Assembly: GCA_905221605.1 (NCBI GenBank)
Contig: CAJNDS010000105.1
Coordinates: 107,001-171,000 of the forward strand
Direction: 5' to 3'
DNA: 64,000 nt
From: Symbiodinium natans
Taxonomy: Eukaryota; Sar; Dinophyceae; Suessiales; Symbiodiniaceae
The notes beneath the pieces were generated by a model that saw nothing but the letters and a program-made list of their open reading frames with translations, had not been told where the DNA came from and did no database searches. The translations under genes were made by a program, and so were the position numbers. Positions 31,459-40,926 of the stretch are shown piece after piece; the stretch's first letter is position 1; every line of letters begins with the position of its first letter.

Positions 31459-31790
31459 CCTAAACCCTAAACCCTAAACCCTAAACCCTAAACCCTAAAC
31501 CCTAAACCCTTTGTTGATTCGCCGACGCCCACGGCTCTAAGTCCACGTTTTCCTGAAGAGGCGCCAAAAGCCTGAGACGTCAGCGCACCTGAGAGCAATG
31601 ATGCTTAGACTCACAGGGTTTAGGGTTTAGGGTTTAGGGTTTAGGGTTTAGGGTTTAGGGTTTAGGGTTTAGGGTTTAGGGCTTAAGCTGGGATGTTGGG
31701 ATGTCCCCCCTTAGACTCACAGGGGGTTCAGGGTTCAGAGTTTAGGGTTTAGGGGTTTAGGGGTTTAGGGTGGGATGTTCCCGTCCTCAA
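31459..31790. repeat. CCCTAAA then TTTAGGG arrays with duplicated flank
   Basis: CCCTAAA 31459-31510; TTTAGGG 31617-31683. The flank TTAGACTCACAGGG occurs both before the array (about 31605) and after it (about 31711). Confidence 0.88.
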
Positions 31791-31854
31791 TAGGGCCCTA
31801 TTATAGTCCCCATGAAGGACTGTTAGGAACTGTTAGTTTTAGGGGGAACATCCC
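31772..31854. mobile_element. MITE family B, copy 1
   Basis: Starts GGGATGTTCCCGTCCTC and ends TTTTAGGGGGAACATCCC. Confidence 0.75.
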
Positions 31855-31934
31855 AACCTGGACGTCTTGAGCAACACATGCCAGACCGCAGGAAGGTGAC
31901 GGATTGTGAAAGTGCAGTGACTGCCGGGATCGAA

Positions 31935-32032
31935 CATAGGGGCCTCAATAATCAGAATAGGGTTTTGGGGGGGCTTGTTCTAGTATTTTGATATTAAGGG
32001 AACAATATTAGCAATTGTTCCGACCCCTATAT
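31935..32032. mobile_element. MITE family E, copy 1 (inverse orientation)
   Basis: CATAGGGGCCTCAATAATCA at the left and TGTTCCGACCCCTATATTC at the right. Confidence 0.78.
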
Positions 32033-32308
32033 TCGAGACCTGGCGCAGGGTACTGAATGAGAGGGGATTTCTGATTCTTCCTGCAGATCCAAGCCTTTGG
32101 GGGCACATTGCATGCTTGGCCAGGTACCTAAACCCTAAACCCTAGACCCTAGACCCTAAACCCCAAACCACAAACCCAAACCCCAAACCCTAAACCCTAA
32201 ACCCCAAACCCCAAACCCCGTAACCCTAACCCTAAACCCTAAACCTCCCCTGAGTCTTCAGCATTCTGCAGCGCAGCCTCGCTGATTGGCCGAGGTGCTC
32301 TGTCACAG

Positions 32309-32336
32309 GATCAACGAGGACTTCGACTTTGTCGAG
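32309..32336 (+). CDS. Coding-like micro-exon, INEDFDFVE
   Basis: After acceptor GTCACAG the frame reads INEDFDFVE and a possible GC donor (GCCTAA) follows. The acidic DFDFV run recalls the D-Y-x-x-V step of DUSP domains, but it lies downstream of the UBL exon, so it may belong to the linker between UBL and catalytic domain. At 28 nt the case rests on splice-site context only. Confidence 0.4.
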
Positions 32337-32387
32337 GCCTAAACCCTAAACCCTAAACCCTAAACCCTAAACCCTAAACCCTAAGCC

Positions 32388-32435
32388 TGGTGGACGGTCG
32401 GCTGGCAGGGATGGCCCGGGGGCAGCTATTTTGAG
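32388..32435 (+). CDS. Coding-like exon, unassigned
   Basis: Directly after a CCCTAAA array the frame reads LVDGRLAGMARGQLF and stops at TGA. It resembles the other exons in composition. Start and end are approximate. Confidence 0.3.
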
Positions 32436-32932
32436 GGAGGGCGTGGTTCGGCCATCTCAATGGACAGCTGGAAAGATTTTCTATCAACGTCCTGTTTTTG
32501 CCAGGCCAGCTTGGGTCTTCCGGAGGGCCCTGATGAATGCGAGTCGCTGCTGCAAGCTGTCGGCCGCTCCATTTCTACACCGAAGGGCCAGTCTGGAATT
32601 CACATCGTCGGAGAAGCAGTGCCAAGCCCCCGGGCAATGAAGCCCTGTCAGCACTAGAACCACTATGAGCCTGGGCTATTGGGCCTTAGAATCCCCCAAC
32701 CAACCCCTTTAAGGGCCCTTGTTAAGGGGATGTCGGGTATAATAGCCCATGTAGGTATGAGCCGGCCTCCGACGATAGAAGCCCCCTAAGCAGTGACATT
32801 TGTTTGAAGCGCTCGACCACCTTTCAGCCCTCCACCCTATGAAAGTACAACTCTACTGTCCCGGCCGAGCTTCTTCCGCTCTCAGATTTTGAAAGCCCAG
32901 GACAGGGTTAAGTTAGGGTTTAGTGTTTAGGG

Positions 32933-33020
32933 TTTGGAGGTTTGGAGGTTTGGAGGTTTGGAGGTTTGGAGGTTTGGAGGTTTGGAGGTTTGGAGGTTTG
33001 GAGGTTTGGAGGTTTGGAGG
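32933..33020 (+). repeat. TTTGGAGG 8-mer array
   Basis: Eleven perfect units of TTTGGAGG, preceded and followed by TTTAGGG-like sequence, so probably derived from it. Confidence 0.93.
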
Positions 33021-33142
33021 GTTTAGGGCTTAGGGGTTGAGGGTGCCCCAAGCCCAGCACCTTCATTCCTCTCTGTCCTTCTCACGGTGTAACCCACGAC
33101 AAAGCCCCCAACCCTTTGAATGGCGAAGCCTTGGCAGCCCAA

Positions 33143-33210
33143 TGGTACCCTGTACCCCTTTTTTGGTTCTGGGTTCCCTTATAAAGTAACCAACCCCAAA
33201 AAGGGTGCCC
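33143..33210. mobile_element. MITE family C, copy 2
   Basis: GGTACCCTGTACCCCTTTTT and CCAACCCCAAAAAGGGTGCC flank GGTTCCCTTATAAAG. Confidence 0.72.
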
Positions 33211-33349
33211 TTATCATCTATACCCTAAACCCTAAACCCTATACCCTATACCCTAAACCCTAAACCCCAAACCCTAAACCCTAAACCCTTTATTTTATAG
33301 TGATATGGTTGCCGGAGTACCAAGAAGCCCATCCCCTTTCCTCCTTGAG

Positions 33350-33410
33350 AGGTGGATGAGAGTCGGTTCCCCAGCCTCTGGCACCGCGTCCTGGGGCTGC
33401 TCTTCAGGGG
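33350..33410 (+). CDS. Coding-like exon, EVDESRFPSLWHRVLGLLF
   Basis: The tract after a CCTTGAG acceptor reads EVDESRFPSLWHRVLGLLFR. It lies between UBL and catalytic exons, so it may encode the interdomain linker of the protease. No domain assignment is possible. Confidence 0.4.
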
Positions 33411-33430
33411 CTTGAAAATCGTAATTTTGA

Positions 33431-33575
33431 AATAGGGGTCGGAATAATTATTAATAGTATTCCGTTATGGTCGTTTGGTATATTAATATTAATATATATA
33501 TATATATATATGCTAGAATAACATATGCTAGAATAACCCCCCAAAATCCTGTTCTAGTTATTAAGACCCCCTATA
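33431..33575. mobile_element. MITE family E, copy 2
   Basis: AATAGGGGTCGGAATAATTA at the left and AGTTATTAAGACCCCCTATA at the right, with a (TA)n core and a duplicated ATATGCTAGAATAAC. Confidence 0.8.
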
Positions 33576-33913
33576 ATTACATCCATCATCTTGCCGGGGA
33601 TCTTAAGCAAATGGTAGCTTCCTGTACCATGTCACATGGATCTAGATTTTAAAAAAAGGCACCACGCCCTTGTCATGAGAGCTTGACTGAACTTCCGTAT
33701 GTATAGGCCTCTCACATGCCCCCTCCCTGCCCATATCCTGGTTGGCATCTTTTTGGTTGGAGATTCCGAATATACCCCTCGAAGCCACAGAATCAAACAG
33801 GAATGGGGGGAAGGCACCCCTAAGGCCTAAACCCTAAACCCTACACCCTAAACCCTAAACCCTGTGTTGATTCCCTTACACGGTTCAGGGTTGCCGGGGA
33901 CTCTAAACTCAAG

Positions 33914-33982
33914 GCAAGACGCTCCACTCCCTGCACTTCCTCGACGGCCATCAGTCCAAACGGCTCTGTATTGAAAGCCCGG
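33914..33982 (+). CDS. Coding-like exon, KTLHSLHFLDGHQSKRL
   Basis: The exon follows acceptor CTCAAG and reads KTLHSLHFLDGHQSKRLCIE before a GC donor-like GCTGAT. It is flanked by a CCCTAAA stretch upstream and a CTTAGGG repeat downstream, the usual exon setting in this window. Function is not recognised. Confidence 0.45.
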
Positions 33983-33997
33983 GCTGATGTTGGGGTA

Positions 33998-34080
33998 GGG
34001 TTTAGGGCTTAGGGCTTAGGGCTTAGGGCTTAGGGCTTAGGGCTTAGGGCTTAGGGCTTAGGGCTTAGGGCTTAGGGTGC
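33998..34080 (+). repeat. CTTAGGG variant array
   Basis: About eleven units of CTTAGGG in place of TTTAGGG, following the KTLHSL exon. The homogenised variant implies amplification after mutation. Confidence 0.93.
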
Positions 34081-34319
34081 TTAGGGCTAAGGGCTTAGGG
34101 TGTAGGGTTTAGGGTTGGGGTTTAAGAGCTGTAGAGCAGAAAGGCTTGAAGACTTTAGGCGAGGGTCCCCACACCCTGGAACCCCAACCCTAAACCTCAC
34201 GGACCTCCTTTGCCAATCTCTTGCACTGACACCCTAGAACCCCATAGAGCCCCCCATCCCTGAACCCTTCTCCCTACACCCAAAATCTTAAACCTTAAGC
34301 CCTGAACCATAAGCTCTAA

Positions 34320-34621
34320 TCCTAAACCCTAAACCCTAAACCCTAAACCCTAAACCCTAAACCCTAAACCCTAAACCCTGAACCCTCAACCCTGAACCCT
34401 GAACCCTGAACCCTAAACCCTAAACCCTAAACCCTAAACCCTAAACCCTACCCTAACTTGAGGTCCCAAAGAGTCCGACCAACCCACAGCCTCTGTTGCT
34501 GGCAAAGGTCAGGCACTGTTGTAGGAACCCTAATCCCTCATCCCTAAACCCAAATCCTAAGGCCTAAACCCTAAACCCTAAACCCTAAACCCTAAACCCT
34601 AAACCCTAAACCCTAAACCCT
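34320..34621 (-). repeat. Two CCCTAAA arrays before exon 34667-34708
   Basis: 34320-34449, which contains a CCCTGAA/CCCTCAA block, and 34564-34621. Confidence 0.92.
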
Positions 34622-34666
34622 AGCCCCCAAACCTTATACGTCCCCCCAAAGCCTCAAGCCATAAAG

Positions 34667-34708
34667 CTGGACGCCAGGCTGCTCTTGCGCTTCAGGGGCG
34701 TGCAGCAG
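34667..34708 (+). CDS. Coding-like exon, LDARLLLRFRGVQQ
   Basis: Fourteen codons (LDARLLLRFRGVQQ) lie between acceptor ATAAAG and a consensus donor GTGAGC at 34709. CCCTAAA repeats lie about 45 nt upstream and TTTAGGG repeats begin about 85 nt downstream. It probably belongs to the protease linker region; no motif is recognised. Confidence 0.5.
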
Positions 34709-34793
34709 GTGAGCCTGGGCAAGAACAGCCTGCCGCCGAGCGCGGGTGCGGGTTTGGGGCTTTTGAGCTTGCTCCAAACCCTTAGGGTTTACG

Positions 34794-34878
34794 TAGGGTT
34801 TAGGGTTTAGGGTTTAGGGTTCAGGGTTTAGGGTTTAGGGTTTAGGGTTTAGGGTTCAGGGTTTAGGGTTTAGGGTTT
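34794..34878 (+). repeat. TTTAGGG array after exon 34667-34708
   Basis: Twelve units with two TTCAGGG. Confidence 0.92.
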
Positions 34879-35066
34879 CTGGGGAGCTGAGTCTCCGACT
34901 ATGGATGAACTAGCGCCCGCTGATGTGTGCGTTTGAGGGTTGCAGGTACTACCCGAACTCCAAACTCCCAAGCGCATGCGCCCCGGTCGTCTTCTAGATT
35001 GTATCTTGGGGCTAGTGGCAGCAAGCGCTGAAAGCTTGAAGGCTTTCAGGGTAGCTAGGGTCTAAT

Positions 35067-35176
35067 ATAGGGGTCGGAATCATAACTAATTATTAGTATT
35101 CCCTTATGGTCCCTTTTTAATAAACATACTGGAATGTTCCCCCCCGAACCCTATTGTAATCATTCAGGCCCCCATA
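35067..35176. mobile_element. MITE family E, copy 3
   Basis: TATAGGGGTCGGAATCATAA at the left and AATCATTCAGGCCCCCATAG at the right. ATTAGTATTCCCTTATGGTC matches copy 2. Confidence 0.82.
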
Positions 35177-35419
35177 GTGGATTGAAAGAACCGGCGGGCA
35201 AGGGTGCCATGCACGGTAGCCCAGATGCTGAGCACCGCCCAGCCCCCGGCGAAGTTCTTGCAACCCTAGACCCTAAACCCGAAACCCGAAACCCGAAATC
35301 CTAAACCCTAAACCCTTATCCCCAGACCCTAAACCCCATGCTCTTGAGGCCTCAATAGCGTCAGCGGCAAGAACCATGGCCACGTCGGCCTCCAAAACTT
35401 AGGTGCCTGCTCTCAGGGG

Positions 35420-35527
35420 GGTTTAGGGTTTAGGGTTTAGGGTTTAGGGTTTAGGGTTTAGGGTTTAGGGTTTAGGGTTTAGGGTGTAGCGTTTAGGGTT
35501 TAGGGTTTAGGGTTTAGGGTTTAGGGC
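35420..35527 (+). repeat. TTTAGGG array
   Basis: Fifteen units with one GTGTAGCG interruption. Upstream is a weak coding-like tract (ALEASIASAARTMATSASKT, 35342-35404). Confidence 0.9.
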
Positions 35528-36037
35528 GGTTTAGAGTCTAGAGGTTAGGGTTGTTTTTGTTGGGGTTAATTCTGATTAACAGTAAAATTACATTTCCATT
35601 CTTCTATTCTCACATTGACATTGATAGTATTCTATAATCTATCTTTATACTATATACATATATATATATATATTATAGGCTTGAGGGACTTACAGCTCGC
35701 TATTCCTGAGGGCTTTTTGTGCTTCCAAGACCATGCTCGGTAGGGTTCTTTGGCTGGCTCTGAGGCCGCGAGCTTGGAGGATCTCAGGTCTTCTTGAGCT
35801 GCCGGTTTAGGGTTTCGGGTTTAGGGTTTAGGGTTTAGGGCTTACTGTTCTTTGCGATTATCGGCTTCGGGGTGCGGCTTAGGGAGGATGGAGGGCACAT
35901 ACTCTTTTTGCTGCATTTCCGTTTGAGTTCGGGTTCCGGGCTTGGGGTCTACAGAGTTGAGGGGCCGTCTCAGGGGATTCTAAGGCTTCCGAAGCTTCGC
36001 CCTGGTTCCGGGTTCTTGGGTTGAAGCAGTTGATTGT

Positions 36038-36132
36038 TGGGTTTAGGGTTTAGGGTTTAGGGTTTAGGGTTTAGGGTTTAGGGTTTAGGGTTTAGGGTTT
36101 AGGGTTTAGGGTTTAGGGTTAGTTTAGGGTTT
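36038..36132 (+). repeat. TTTAGGG array 5' of the Cys-box exon
   Basis: Thirteen units ending about 25 nt before the acceptor. TTTAGGG rather than CCCTAAA stands on the acceptor side here. Confidence 0.92.
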
Positions 36133-36156
36133 GGGCACCCACCCTGAAATGCGCAG

Positions 36157-36245
36157 GTAACACCTGCTACATGAATGCCTCAATACAGTGTCCGGCGCTT
36201 GGCCGTGCGCGCGACGCAGCTCCGTTCAAAGCAGTTTCGGGAGAT
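36157..36245 (+). CDS. USP gene exon: catalytic Cys box GNTCYMN
   Basis: After acceptor TGCGCAG the exon reads (G)NTCYMNASIQC, the Cys box of ubiquitin-specific proteases. The Cys of NTC is the catalytic nucleophile and the preceding Asn helps form the oxyanion hole. The first Gly is completed by one base from the upstream exon. The frame stays open to about 36245, where a MITE with TIR TGTTCCCCCTTATACTAACA begins. The true donor may be earlier (GC or GT sites at 36193-36205). The next USP block found is 1.4 kb downstream. Confidence 0.85.
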
Positions 36246-36346
36246 GGTGTTCCCCCTTATACTAACAGTAACAGTCCTGAATAGGGATTATAGTACCCTT
36301 TACTATGATTTCTATTAAGGACTGCTAGTATAAGAGGGAACATCCC
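36246..36346. mobile_element. MITE family B, copy 2, at the edge of the Cys-box exon
   Basis: TGTTCCCCCTTATACTAACA at the left and CTAGTATAAGAGGGAACATC at the right. The element starts where the open frame of the Cys-box exon ends. Confidence 0.85.
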
Positions 36347-36461
36347 AAAGCAAGCCCTTCATTCGCAACATCGACCCAAATGCGCCCCAGCTCTCCTAGA
36401 CCATCCTCGAACCCTGAAGACGCAGGCCCCTCTAGGCTCTGCTCCAGGCACTAGCACAATA

Positions 36462-36520
36462 TGAGGGTTTCCGAAAATAGGGTTGTACCCTTTTTGGGCG
36501 TTCCCGTACCCATATACTTC
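36462..36520. mobile_element. Fragment of a family D-like element
   Basis: GAGGGTTTCCGAAAATAGGG then GTACCCTTTTTGGGCGTTCC, cut off at the right. Confidence 0.5.
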
Positions 36521-36618
36521 TCAGCCCTAGACCACGAAAGACTCGACATTGTTGTTATTTGCACAGATTGTCCAGCGTTCCGAAGAACCCAATCTATGAC
36601 GTACAAAGCGCTCTGACA

Positions 36619-36862
36619 GAAACCCTAAACCCTAAACCCTAAACCCTAAACCCTAAACCCTAAACCCTAAACTCGCAGAAGCAGGCTTTGGCTTGGTTGA
36701 GGCCCCACCCCCTGGTCCTTGTGCCTTCACCTTCCTAGTAGTAGAGTAGGTAACCTTTAACCTTTTAGGGTTTAGGGTTTAGGGTTTAGGGTTTAGGGTT
36801 TAGGGTTTAGGGTTTAGGGTTTAGGGTTTAGGGTTTAGGGTTTAGGGTTTAGGGTTTAGGGT
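36619..36862. repeat. CCCTAAA array then TTTAGGG array
   Basis: CCCTAAA 36619-36672 and thirteen TTTAGGG units 36767-36862. The second is bracketed by an inverted GGTAACCTTTAACC / GGTTAACCTTTAG pair. Confidence 0.9.
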
Positions 36863-37335
36863 ATCCCAAAGGTTAACCTTTAGTTCTTCCAGGTTACTGG
36901 ACAACTAGGCCTTAGCCCAAACACGGAATCCGTGAGATTCGCCCAGCCTTCCCTCCTCGCCACCAGGCCTGGTGCACTCGCCTTTCCTGTCGGAGTACTT
37001 CCGGTCACAGTGACCCACTCCTTGGTCTAGTTGGGTAGCATTTTACATTTTCAAGGGTACTCAAACCCAATAAGGAATATAAATTCACATCTTGAAGACG
37101 ATCCCAACCATGAACTAGACTCTGGCAACCCTCAACCCGACCTGGGTGGGATGGAAGGTTGTCATTTGTATTCGACTTGGGGTACCTTTGTTGCAGGAAG
37201 CTTTACAAAAATACTCCCATGTGCAAGTGGACGATGGAAAGGGGCCGTGGTTCAAAACGCCTACCCCAGAAGCCACCCTGCGCTTTCAAGGCCAGCACTG
37301 AACCCTACAAAGTGCGCATGTAAGCATAGTTGGGG

Positions 37336-37433
37336 GGTTTTACGAAAATGAGGGACCCCAAATACACCCCTAAAAAGCGGATTCCCTTATGATCAGGACC
37401 CCTCTCTAAGGTACCCCCTAATATCGTAAACCC
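37336..37433. mobile_element. MITE family D, copy 2
   Basis: GGTTTTACGAAAATGAGGGA at the left and CCCCCTAATATCGTAAACCC at the right; the same ends as copy 1 in inverse order. Confidence 0.8.
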
Positions 37434-37531
37434 TTCGTGTAGAAAGGGCTGGATGGGTGCTGTGCCTTTGCATGCGGGCTGGGCTGAGGCGAAGGAGGGT
37501 GGGTTTAGGCTGTAGGGTTCAGAAACCCTGA

Positions 37532-37576
37532 ACCCTAAACCCTAAACCCTAAACCCTAAACCCTAAACCCTAAACC
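37532..37576 (-). repeat. CCCTAAA array before the DVNPASKWGM exon
   Basis: About six units ending 60 nt before the acceptor. Confidence 0.9.
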
Positions 37577-37636
37577 CATCACCCATAAACCCTGAACCCT
37601 TAGGGTTGCCTGTCCCTTGATCTGAACTTGGCACAG

Positions 37637-37706
37637 GTACCTGTACGATGTGAACCCGGCGAGCAAGTGGGGCATGGATCGAGCCCCGGAAGACTATGCA
37701 ATGCTT
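37637..37706 (+). CDS. USP gene exon: catalytic domain, DVNPASKWGM block
   Basis: After acceptor GCACAG the frame reads YLYDVNPASKWGMDRAPEDY and then AML. USP4/15 proteins have a matching block (N-x-x-NPLGMxGxxAxxYAxL) about 25 residues after the Cys box, so order and spacing agree. CCCTAAA repeats precede the exon and TTTAGGG-type repeats begin about 15 nt after it. The donor is not clear. Confidence 0.75.
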
Positions 37707-38287
37707 TAGTCATGTCAGGGTTTAGGGTTTTGGGGTTTTAGGGTTTACGGTTTAGGGTTTAGGGTTTCAGGGTTTTAGGGTTTTGGGGATTAGGGTTTAG
37801 GGTTTTGGGTAAGCCCGCAACTCGAAATTCTATAGAGGGGAATACTTACGCACGACGTTTGCTTCTCTTGTTCCTCCCCCGTTTCAAGGCGAACTGGAGC
37901 TCATTGTCGGAACAAAAAGGTCCAGGGGTTTCAACGGTTTTAGGTTTTTGGGGTTCATGACGACTGACTTCATGATGACGTAACTTTGCAGGGCGCGAAG
38001 GGCTTGAGGTTGGGGTCAGGGCTTGCGCGATGTCAACAGAAGGAAAGCAAGGTTCGGGGTTCAGGGCTTCGGGTTGTAGGGCATCGGGTTCTAGAGCCAA
38101 GGCATTCTAGTATAGGAGTTTCGGGTCTAGGCCCATATAGGATTTCAGGTTGGGGCCTCGGCCGAAACCACAACCATACACAACCCCGACCCCCGAGGCG
38201 GGGAAGCTGGCGATCGCGTTCGCCGACCTCTTTCAGGAGATGCAAGAAGCGCGGACGCAAGGTCCGGGTTCCGCGGTTGTTTAGGGT

Positions 38288-38796
38288 TGAGGGTTTAGGG
38301 TTTAGGGTTTAGGGTTTGGGGTTTAGGGTTTAGGGTTTAGGGTTTAGGGTTTTGTTCATCCTCCCCGACGCCCGACACCGAAGAGATCCTCGGTGAGTTT
38401 GCGACAAAACATACCAGCCTACAGCCCCCGAGTCCTAGACCAGAGATCATGGAGGACTTCAAGCTCCAACGATGCGAAACCCTAACCTTCAATCCAAAGA
38501 GCCCGAGTTTAGAGTTTAAGGTGCTGGGCTCATGGAGTGTTGGGGGTTTAGCATTGCTAACCCTAAACCCTAAACCCTAAACCCTAAACCCTAAACCCTA
38601 AACATAGGGGTCGGGAACAATAACCCTCCAAACCCTAGTCTAATTACTCAGGTCCCTAGAGTGCATAGGGTTCAGGCTTCAAGGTCGGCTTTTTCTCATA
38701 GGGTTTAGGGTTTAGGGTTTAGGGTTTAGGGTTTAGGGTTTAGGGTTTAGGGTTTAGGGTTTAGGGTTTAGGGTTTAGGGTTTAGGGTTGGGGTTT
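38288..38796. repeat. TTTAGGG, CCCTAAA, TTTAGGG arrays
   Basis: TTTAGGG 38288-38351, CCCTAAA 38560-38603, TTTAGGG 38699-38796. No verified exon lies between them. Confidence 0.9.
38603..38661. mobile_element. MITE family E, short deleted copy
   Basis: CATAGGGGTCGGGAACAATA joined to CTAATTACTCAGGTCCCTAG, about 59 bp. It follows a CCCTAAA array directly. Confidence 0.72.
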
Positions 38797-38998
38797 AGGG
38801 AGCCCTAAACCCTCCAGGTGCTAGAGTCTCCAAAAATCTTGAGGAATCCCATCGCCGAGCCCTTCAAGCACTCATATCCCCAACCCTGGATGCTGAAATG
38901 ATCTTAGTTTTTTTCATCCCTGTTGCAGCAGCCCCTAAACCCTAAACCCCAAACCCCAGACCCCGAACCCTAAACCCTAAACCCGGAGCCTCATGGCA

Positions 38999-39085
38999 GA
39001 GTCGAAGATGGTGGAAGACCCCCGCTGCCAAATCTCGAAGAAGGTCGGGGATTGGATGACCGGAGCCGACACAAGCCATCGTTTG
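38999..39085 (+). CDS. Coding-like exon, possibly USP catalytic domain
   Basis: The GC-rich tract after a CCCTAAA-type stretch is open as SKMVEDPRCQISKKVGDWMT. It lies between two verified catalytic exons, but the residues do not match the family clearly. Edges are approximate. Confidence 0.35.
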
Positions 39086-39971
39086 CCTGCAAGTCTTGCT
39101 GGCAAATGCTTTTAGGGTTTAGGGTTTAGGGTTTAAGGTTTAGGGTGTAGGGTTAAGGTTCCAGGTCCACTGCCTGTCCTGGATGCAGACACACGGTCAA
39201 AGAGTTGAGTGAATACTCGGGAATGCCTCCCCAGAAACCGAGCCATCCGTCGCGACCTTAGAAGGCTTAGGGTCTAGGCCCGAGACCCTACAGACCCTCA
39301 GGCCCTTAGTCCGAATCAAGCCCAGAGTAGTGCAAACATACACCCTGAATTCTGGATTTGTGTCTTTTTAGGCTTTATAGGGTTTAGGGCAATTGGGGTC
39401 GGTTAAAGGAAACTACCCCCAAACCGCGGGATTTGGGTTAGTCTGAACGAAGTGTCAGGCTCCCGCGTCGTTGCCCCACGAGACTTCAAGCGACACTTGG
39501 CTGCTATGTCCGGACCATGCAGGTTTTAGGCTGTTTAGGTGGGCTTTGGGGGGCTTCGGGAGGTTTACGGGGTTTGGGGTTCTTGATGGCTGATGGGTAG
39601 TTCTACGCAATGCGTAAGGTTCTGTTTGCATTAGCCGCTGCTCTAAGCCCGCAGTTGCAGAGACTTTCTCAGCCGGCCCAATTGCAACCTCCAAGATCAA
39701 CGTCCCTCAAAAAAGCAAAAAAGGACAGAGCACGCAAGAAACCTAACCACCCCAAACCCCTATAAACCTCATCCTAATCTCCGACACTCCCCGAAATATC
39801 CCGAAAACTCCTGTATGAAAAAGAAGCAACACCCTCAAAACCCCAAGAGCCCTTAAAAGCCGCTAAAGGCCCCCCCCACCCCCCCTCATGGACCCTAAAC
39901 CCTAAACCCTAAACCCTAAACCCTAAACCCTAAGAACTTCTTAGAAACCCTAAACCCTAAGAACCCCTTAG

Positions 39972-40050
39972 AAACCCCTTTTCCATCATGAAACCCGTCC
40001 AAGGGATCTTCTCAGACTTCAAGCCTCAGTTCGCGGGCTGGAAGCAGCAG
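39972..40050 (+). CDS. USP gene exon: KPQFAGWKQQ, 5' half of the QQDAQEFL motif
   Basis: From acceptor CTTAG the frame reads NPFSIMKPVQGIFSDFKPQF then AGWKQQ and ends at a GC donor (GCGCCT) at 40051. In USPs the stretch P-x-F-x-x-x-(3-5)-F-x-G-(Y/W)-x-QQ is followed directly by D-(A/C)-QE(F/L)L. That continuation begins at 40822. The join is phase 0 and gives GWKQQ-DAQEFL, which fixes both splice sites and proves the GC-AG intron at protein level. Confidence 0.88.
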
Positions 40051-40821
40051 GCGCCTCCCCCCCCCTTCTTTTTGTTTAAAATCTAAGTACTGTCCTTTTT
40101 ACTGTTATATATATATATAATATTTATATATAAGTATGATGTATAAGGTATGGTATGATATGGTATGGTATGGTATGGATGGTCACTTCTCACAATTGTG
40201 GTCCCTTCTTGGGTGCCCGATTGATATTTTTGGGGGCCGCCTTGTAGTAGTAACCCCAGAAGAGACCCGAATTTAGAGAAGTGAACATATGTATATATAG
40301 ATATATGTATATATATATATATACATATGCTTATACAGATACATGTTCGTTGTGGGTGAGGGAGAGTGTGTGTTTGTTTTTTCTTGATGTTTTGCTACTT
40401 TGGGGTTTTAGGAGGTCTTTGGCTTTGGTTTCGTGTGTTTGTTTCAGGGGCCCTGCCACGGGGTGTGTGGGGGGTGGGAGGGCCTTGTTCTTCTGAGTGA
40501 TCTAGAGGTATGAGGTTTGCATGTAGGGTCTTGCTTCTAGGCGCTTTGTTTTGTGGTTTCTGTGCTTCGCCTTGTTCGGTGCGGTGGAGAGGTTGACTCT
40601 GGGACCCGGACTAACTCTAAACCCTAAACCCTAAACCCTAAACCCTAAACCCTATACCCTATACCCTATACCCTAAACCCTAAACCCTAAACCCTAAACC
40701 GTAAACCCTAAACCCTAAACCCTAAACCCTAAACCCTAAACCCTAAACCCTAAACCCTAAACCCTAAACCCTAAACCCTAAACCCTAAACCCAAACCCTA
40801 AACCCTAAACCTTAACCTCAG
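40051..40821 (+). other. Intron (GC-AG) in USP gene, fixed by GWKQQ|DAQEFL
   Basis: It begins GCGCCTCC and ends TTAACCTCAG. Inside are AT dinucleotide tracts, an ATGGT pentamer tract, and a 195-bp CCCTAAA array ending 11 nt before the acceptor. No TTTAGGG array follows the donor, so this intron shows only half of the usual layout. Confidence 0.85.
40617..40811 (-). repeat. 195-bp CCCTAAA array before DAQEFL exon
   Basis: About 27 units with a CCCTATA block, one of the longest arrays here, ending 10-11 nt before the acceptor. Confidence 0.94.
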
Positions 40822-40890
40822 GATGCGCAGGAGTTCCTTTCCATGTTCCTGGCAGGGCTCAGCCCCGGCCTCAGACTGGCAGCGTGCAGG
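40822..40890 (+). CDS. USP gene exon: DAQEFLSMFLAGL
   Basis: After acceptor CCTCAG the exon reads DAQEFLSMFLAGLSPGLRLA, the second conserved USP box (QQDAxEFLxxLLDGLHEDL). A 195-bp CCCTAAA array ends 11 nt before the acceptor and a TTTAGGG array starts about 35 nt after the exon. The exact donor is not determined; the reading frame stays open to about 40890. Confidence 0.88.
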
Positions 40891-40926
40891 GCTAGAGCTG
40901 TCGGGCCAGGGCCAGGGAGTCTGTTG

